DNA of 10,316 nt, from assembly GCA_019155205.2 (NCBI GenBank), contig JAHNZQ020000049.1, positions 2,345,516 to 2,355,831 of the forward strand. The letters are read 5' to 3'. The notes under the pieces were generated by a model. That model made no database searches and was not told the DNA's origin. It saw only the letters and a program-made list of their open reading frames with translations. Below, one piece after another: positions 7,571 to 10,316 of the stretch (positions within the stretch are counted from its first letter, which is position 1; every line of letters begins with the position of its first letter). Position numbers and translations under genes: made by a program. This stretch comes from Gracilaria vermiculophylla (Eukaryota; Rhodophyta; Florideophyceae; Gracilariales; Gracilariaceae).

Positions 7571-9942
7571 ATGACGGACGCTCTCCTAGTTCCTTTCACG
7601 GTCTTTCAAACGCAGAATGAACCGTGCTCACTCCAAGTTGTGGTGCAATCCGACTCACTCTCTTCCCAAGCAAGTCTCACGCTCTTGCAACTAAATGCTC
7701 AGGCGATTAGCGTGCGAATCATAGATTTGAGGGAAAGGACTCTGTCCAGTCCGAATGTCTCCCTGACGATTCCCTCACTTATTGGCCTCCCAGCATATTC
7801 AGATCCCGCCCTCGACATCAATTCCACGGCAATAACTTTCGTATGGGGATATCGAAACAGAACGTATCAGTTCTCCTATCTTAACACTACAGCACAGCGA
7901 GACAAAATCAGTCCCACTCTTCTAGGACGAGAGTTTCATATTCCGCAATCGTTGATGGAGTACAGATCTTTTTCCCTTTCTCTTCGTTCTTATTTCTCGG
8001 AGCAGCCAGAGATAAGGGCTTCTGAAACAACATCAGTTGTGATTCGTCCGGTGGAGCTTTGGGCACAGATTAAATGGGGGAGAGGTCTCTCAGCTGGTCT
8101 CCTCAAATCAAGATTTCGTGATGTACGCTTCGAGATCTAGGGATCCCGATATACTTTTGGGAGACTATTCTGAAGGTTTACGATATCAATGGTCATGCCA
8201 ATTTAGCTGGAATTCAGCCCTGGACTTTTCGGAACAATGCGATACGAATCTTATGCCCGAGGAAGCGGTGACACTAGCTGAGTTCACTGTGTCTTCTAGT
8301 GCGCTTCGATCAGTCCAGAACAGCTCTGGTCCAATGTATATCGAATACTCCTTGCAGGTGTCAAAGACATCGCAAAACGAAAGTGGAGCTCTACTTGAAA
8401 GAAACTCTGGCACTGTAACGTCAACCTTGATCCTTCCGGAAGACACGTCACAGATTTATGAATCGCTTTATGATATCGCTGTTATCAACAATCTCTCTAC
8501 TGAAGTGGACCTAACGAGTGTGAAGTACTACGAAGATGTTGTTATCACCACCATCTCAGACACAAATGAAACGACGTGGTCATTTCAAACGCTCTTGCCA
8601 GCATCCCAAGCACAAACGCTGTTAGCGACCGATGAACATCTACTGACGTTCGCAGGATACTACACCGCGGGGTCAGAACCTGGCCGAGACGCACTTGGAA
8701 TTAAGGCAAACGTGCTTTCTCCGAACACAGAGTATTCTTTTTTGATTAGGACATTCCGCTCCGGTTTTGGTGTGAACGAGCAGATCGTTTCTTTGAAAAC
8801 AGTCGAGTAATCTATCGTCACCTTTGGAAAGCTTCTCAGGTCCTCCGGTACTACAAACGACACATTTTCATTATCTGCATATGCTAACTACGTCGGAGAC
8901 TTCAAGTTTTTCTTCATGGTAACTGATGAGTTCGGTTTCGAAAGTTTAGTAGCTGGATGTCAAGGGACGGAGTTTGTCAGCTTCCAGATCGGCACTCCAG
9001 AAAACTACAGCGTACAATGCAGCGTGTACGATTCGCTTGGTTTTACGTTGCTCGCCTCAAAGAGCGGGAGAAACATCGTCGTCACAGCCAGTGGTGATAA
9101 CGGAGTAGACCTCTCTTCGTTTGCCGACGATGCCGAGGACGCCTTCGTCGCCGGTGAGCACTCAGACTATCACCAAGTGGGGACCGACATGGTGAAGTTC
9201 ATCCTGTCGGTCGGAGGCAGTTTGTCCAGTACGGACTCTGAAGTCCTTGCAAACTTCACTGTCGGTTTGAATCAGATTGCCGGTAATTCCGTGCCCAACG
9301 CTATCCAGAGTGCTGGATATGTCCGTACGGCTGCCGCTCTTGCCAGTCTGACTGCAGACCTTGGCATCATGTACAACACAGAGACGCTATACTTCCTGGT
9401 TAACATCACGATCAACGCAGTTCAGCGAACGCCGGACACAGCAGCGCTGCAGCAGTTGCAGGACCTGTTGGACTTTTATAACCTCACTCCAGAGCTGATA
9501 CTGTCCTCGTACTCGGAGGGCACCTCGCGGCGAAGACCTCGTCAGGTCATAGATCTCAGTGAAGAAGAAATCATCGGGATCTGGTTAGACGTGTACGAGG
9601 TGATGAAAGAGCAGCTGGTGTTAGCGGTATCGAAGAAATGCCCCTGCGGATGTGTGGAAGAGGTGAGAACTGGTGTAAGCGCGAAGGGAAAAGGTGCGCT
9701 AAAATCAAGACTGCAAACGTTCCGACGGGAGAACTCCAACCTGAGCGCGGCGGCGGCGTACGTAAACCCAACACAAGGCCAGCTGAGTGAAGTTCGGATG
9801 AAACTAGTGCACTTTTGTAAATCGGGACAGAGCTTAGGGCTAACGTTGGACGTTGGAACGGAGCAGGAACTGGAGTGTTCGTGGTGCAAAGGGCTGCGGT
9901 TCTCAAGAGCTAGCTTGGCGCATTGTCAAGTGGGGCGCTGAA
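7571..9942 (+). pseudogene. PKD/REJ-domain surface protein, broken by a frameshift and a stop
   Basis: This is a fragment of an extracellular protein of the REJ (receptor for egg jelly)/polycystin-like family. First come Ig/PKD-like beta strands, 7571 to about 8080. Then comes the diagnostic REJ entry: VSSNQDFVMYASRSRDPD (about 8097-8150), then GLRYQWSC. A second REJ hallmark, SSGTTNDTFSLSA then TPENYSVQCSVYDSLGF (about 8838-9047), follows. The tail has helical stretches, a basic SRRRPRQ patch and a cysteine cluster CPCGC (about 9639-9653), ending at TGA 9940-9942. Many N-glycosylation sequons (NST, NSS, NES, NLS, NDT, NYS, NFT, NIT) support an extracellular protein. Lesions: a frameshift at about 8080-8100 moves homology from the 7571 frame to the next, and TAA at 8808-8810 interrupts REJ homology that continues in frame. 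No signal peptide, GPS site or membrane segment is visible, so both ends may be missing. The family call is from motif memory. Confidence 0.72.
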
Positions 9943-10316
9943 TCGTAGTATACACTCACCGGCGCATCCATGATAGAGGGCGTGCCGCGCGGCGCTGAGG
10001 GCGCGCGTGGCGCGACGGCGCGAACGGACGTCGAATGGCACGGCAAGCTCGTGGCCGCTAGTGGCGCGCATGAGCGCTGGAGACGGCGAGAGAGACAGAG
10101 CGGGGGCGCCAAGCACGGCCTGGAACCAGTACGGCGCGAACAAGCGCAAGCGCGATGGCGGCAATGGGGGCGGTCATGTTAAACTCACGCAACTTTATTG
10201 ATCAGCGCTAACGCCTAACGTGAACGCGACACGGCGTTCCACCGACACCGCAAAAGTAGCAAGCGGTTTCGGCAGTTACGTCCATCTCCGACGAGAGAGA
10301 TGAAGCGTACGGAGTA
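9943..10316. other. GC-rich segment without a supported gene
   Basis: Immediately after the REJ stop the base composition rises sharply (many GCGC, GGCG and CGCG steps up to about 10170), unlike the rest of the window. Short Arg/Ala-rich frames are open on both strands, as expected from composition alone. A minus-strand ACTCACC (GGTGAGT on that strand, 9954-9960) resembles a splice donor, so the 3' end of a minus-strand first exon is possible. I recognise no protein. Confidence 0.35.

Noticed and set aside
9903..10201. Short ORFs in the GC-rich end on both strands
   Set aside because: They are Arg/Ala-rich, overlap each other and match what high GC content produces by chance.

Overview
The window looks like nuclear DNA of a eukaryote, most likely an alga. 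The evidence is a REJ/PKD-type extracellular protein rich in N-glycosylation sequons, a BRCT-domain gene, a double-hotdog acyl-CoA thioesterase of the eukaryotic ACOT9 type, non-operonic gene order, and a bacterial-type DNA polymerase III alpha subunit whose N-terminus resembles an organelle-targeting peptide. The species cannot be named from the sequence alone. All three recognisable loci carry disabling lesions, so this reads as a stretch of recently dead genes rather than a working cluster.

Layout. 1-196 is AT-rich non-coding DNA with a short motif (CGGAACCAAGCGC) that recurs up to position 255. 197-857 (+) is a BRCT-domain gene remnant split by a near-perfect 60-bp-arm palindrome at 514-635. 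The left arm is an inverted copy of the gene's own downstream coding sequence, and it puts the two halves of the domain in different frames. 902-6707 (-), tail-to-tail with the BRCT gene, is one very long reading frame. It encodes DnaE (about 6707-2730), then an acidic linker, then a double-hotdog thioesterase-like segment (about 2190-902). This frame is broken by in-frame stops and one frameshift. Most lesions lie in the 5' third, while 4642-2081 is completely open for 849 codons.

6708-7570 is the spacer between the divergent dnaE and REJ loci. It holds an 11-unit GC-rich minisatellite (6990-7411), part of which is organised as a 36+43-bp higher-order repeat with a small hairpin in each unit. 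7571-9942 (+) is a PKD/REJ-domain protein remnant with one frameshift (about 8080-8100) and one in-frame TAA (8808). 9943-10316 is conspicuously GC-rich with no gene I can support.

How the genes relate. BRCT domains and DnaE both belong to DNA metabolism, but nothing here shows a shared pathway, and the REJ gene is a cell-surface type. The most interesting points are a bacterial replicase gene with a targeting-like leader in a eukaryotic setting, its in-frame continuation into a thioesterase, the uneven distribution of its lesions, and the palindromic inverted duplication that disrupted the BRCT gene.
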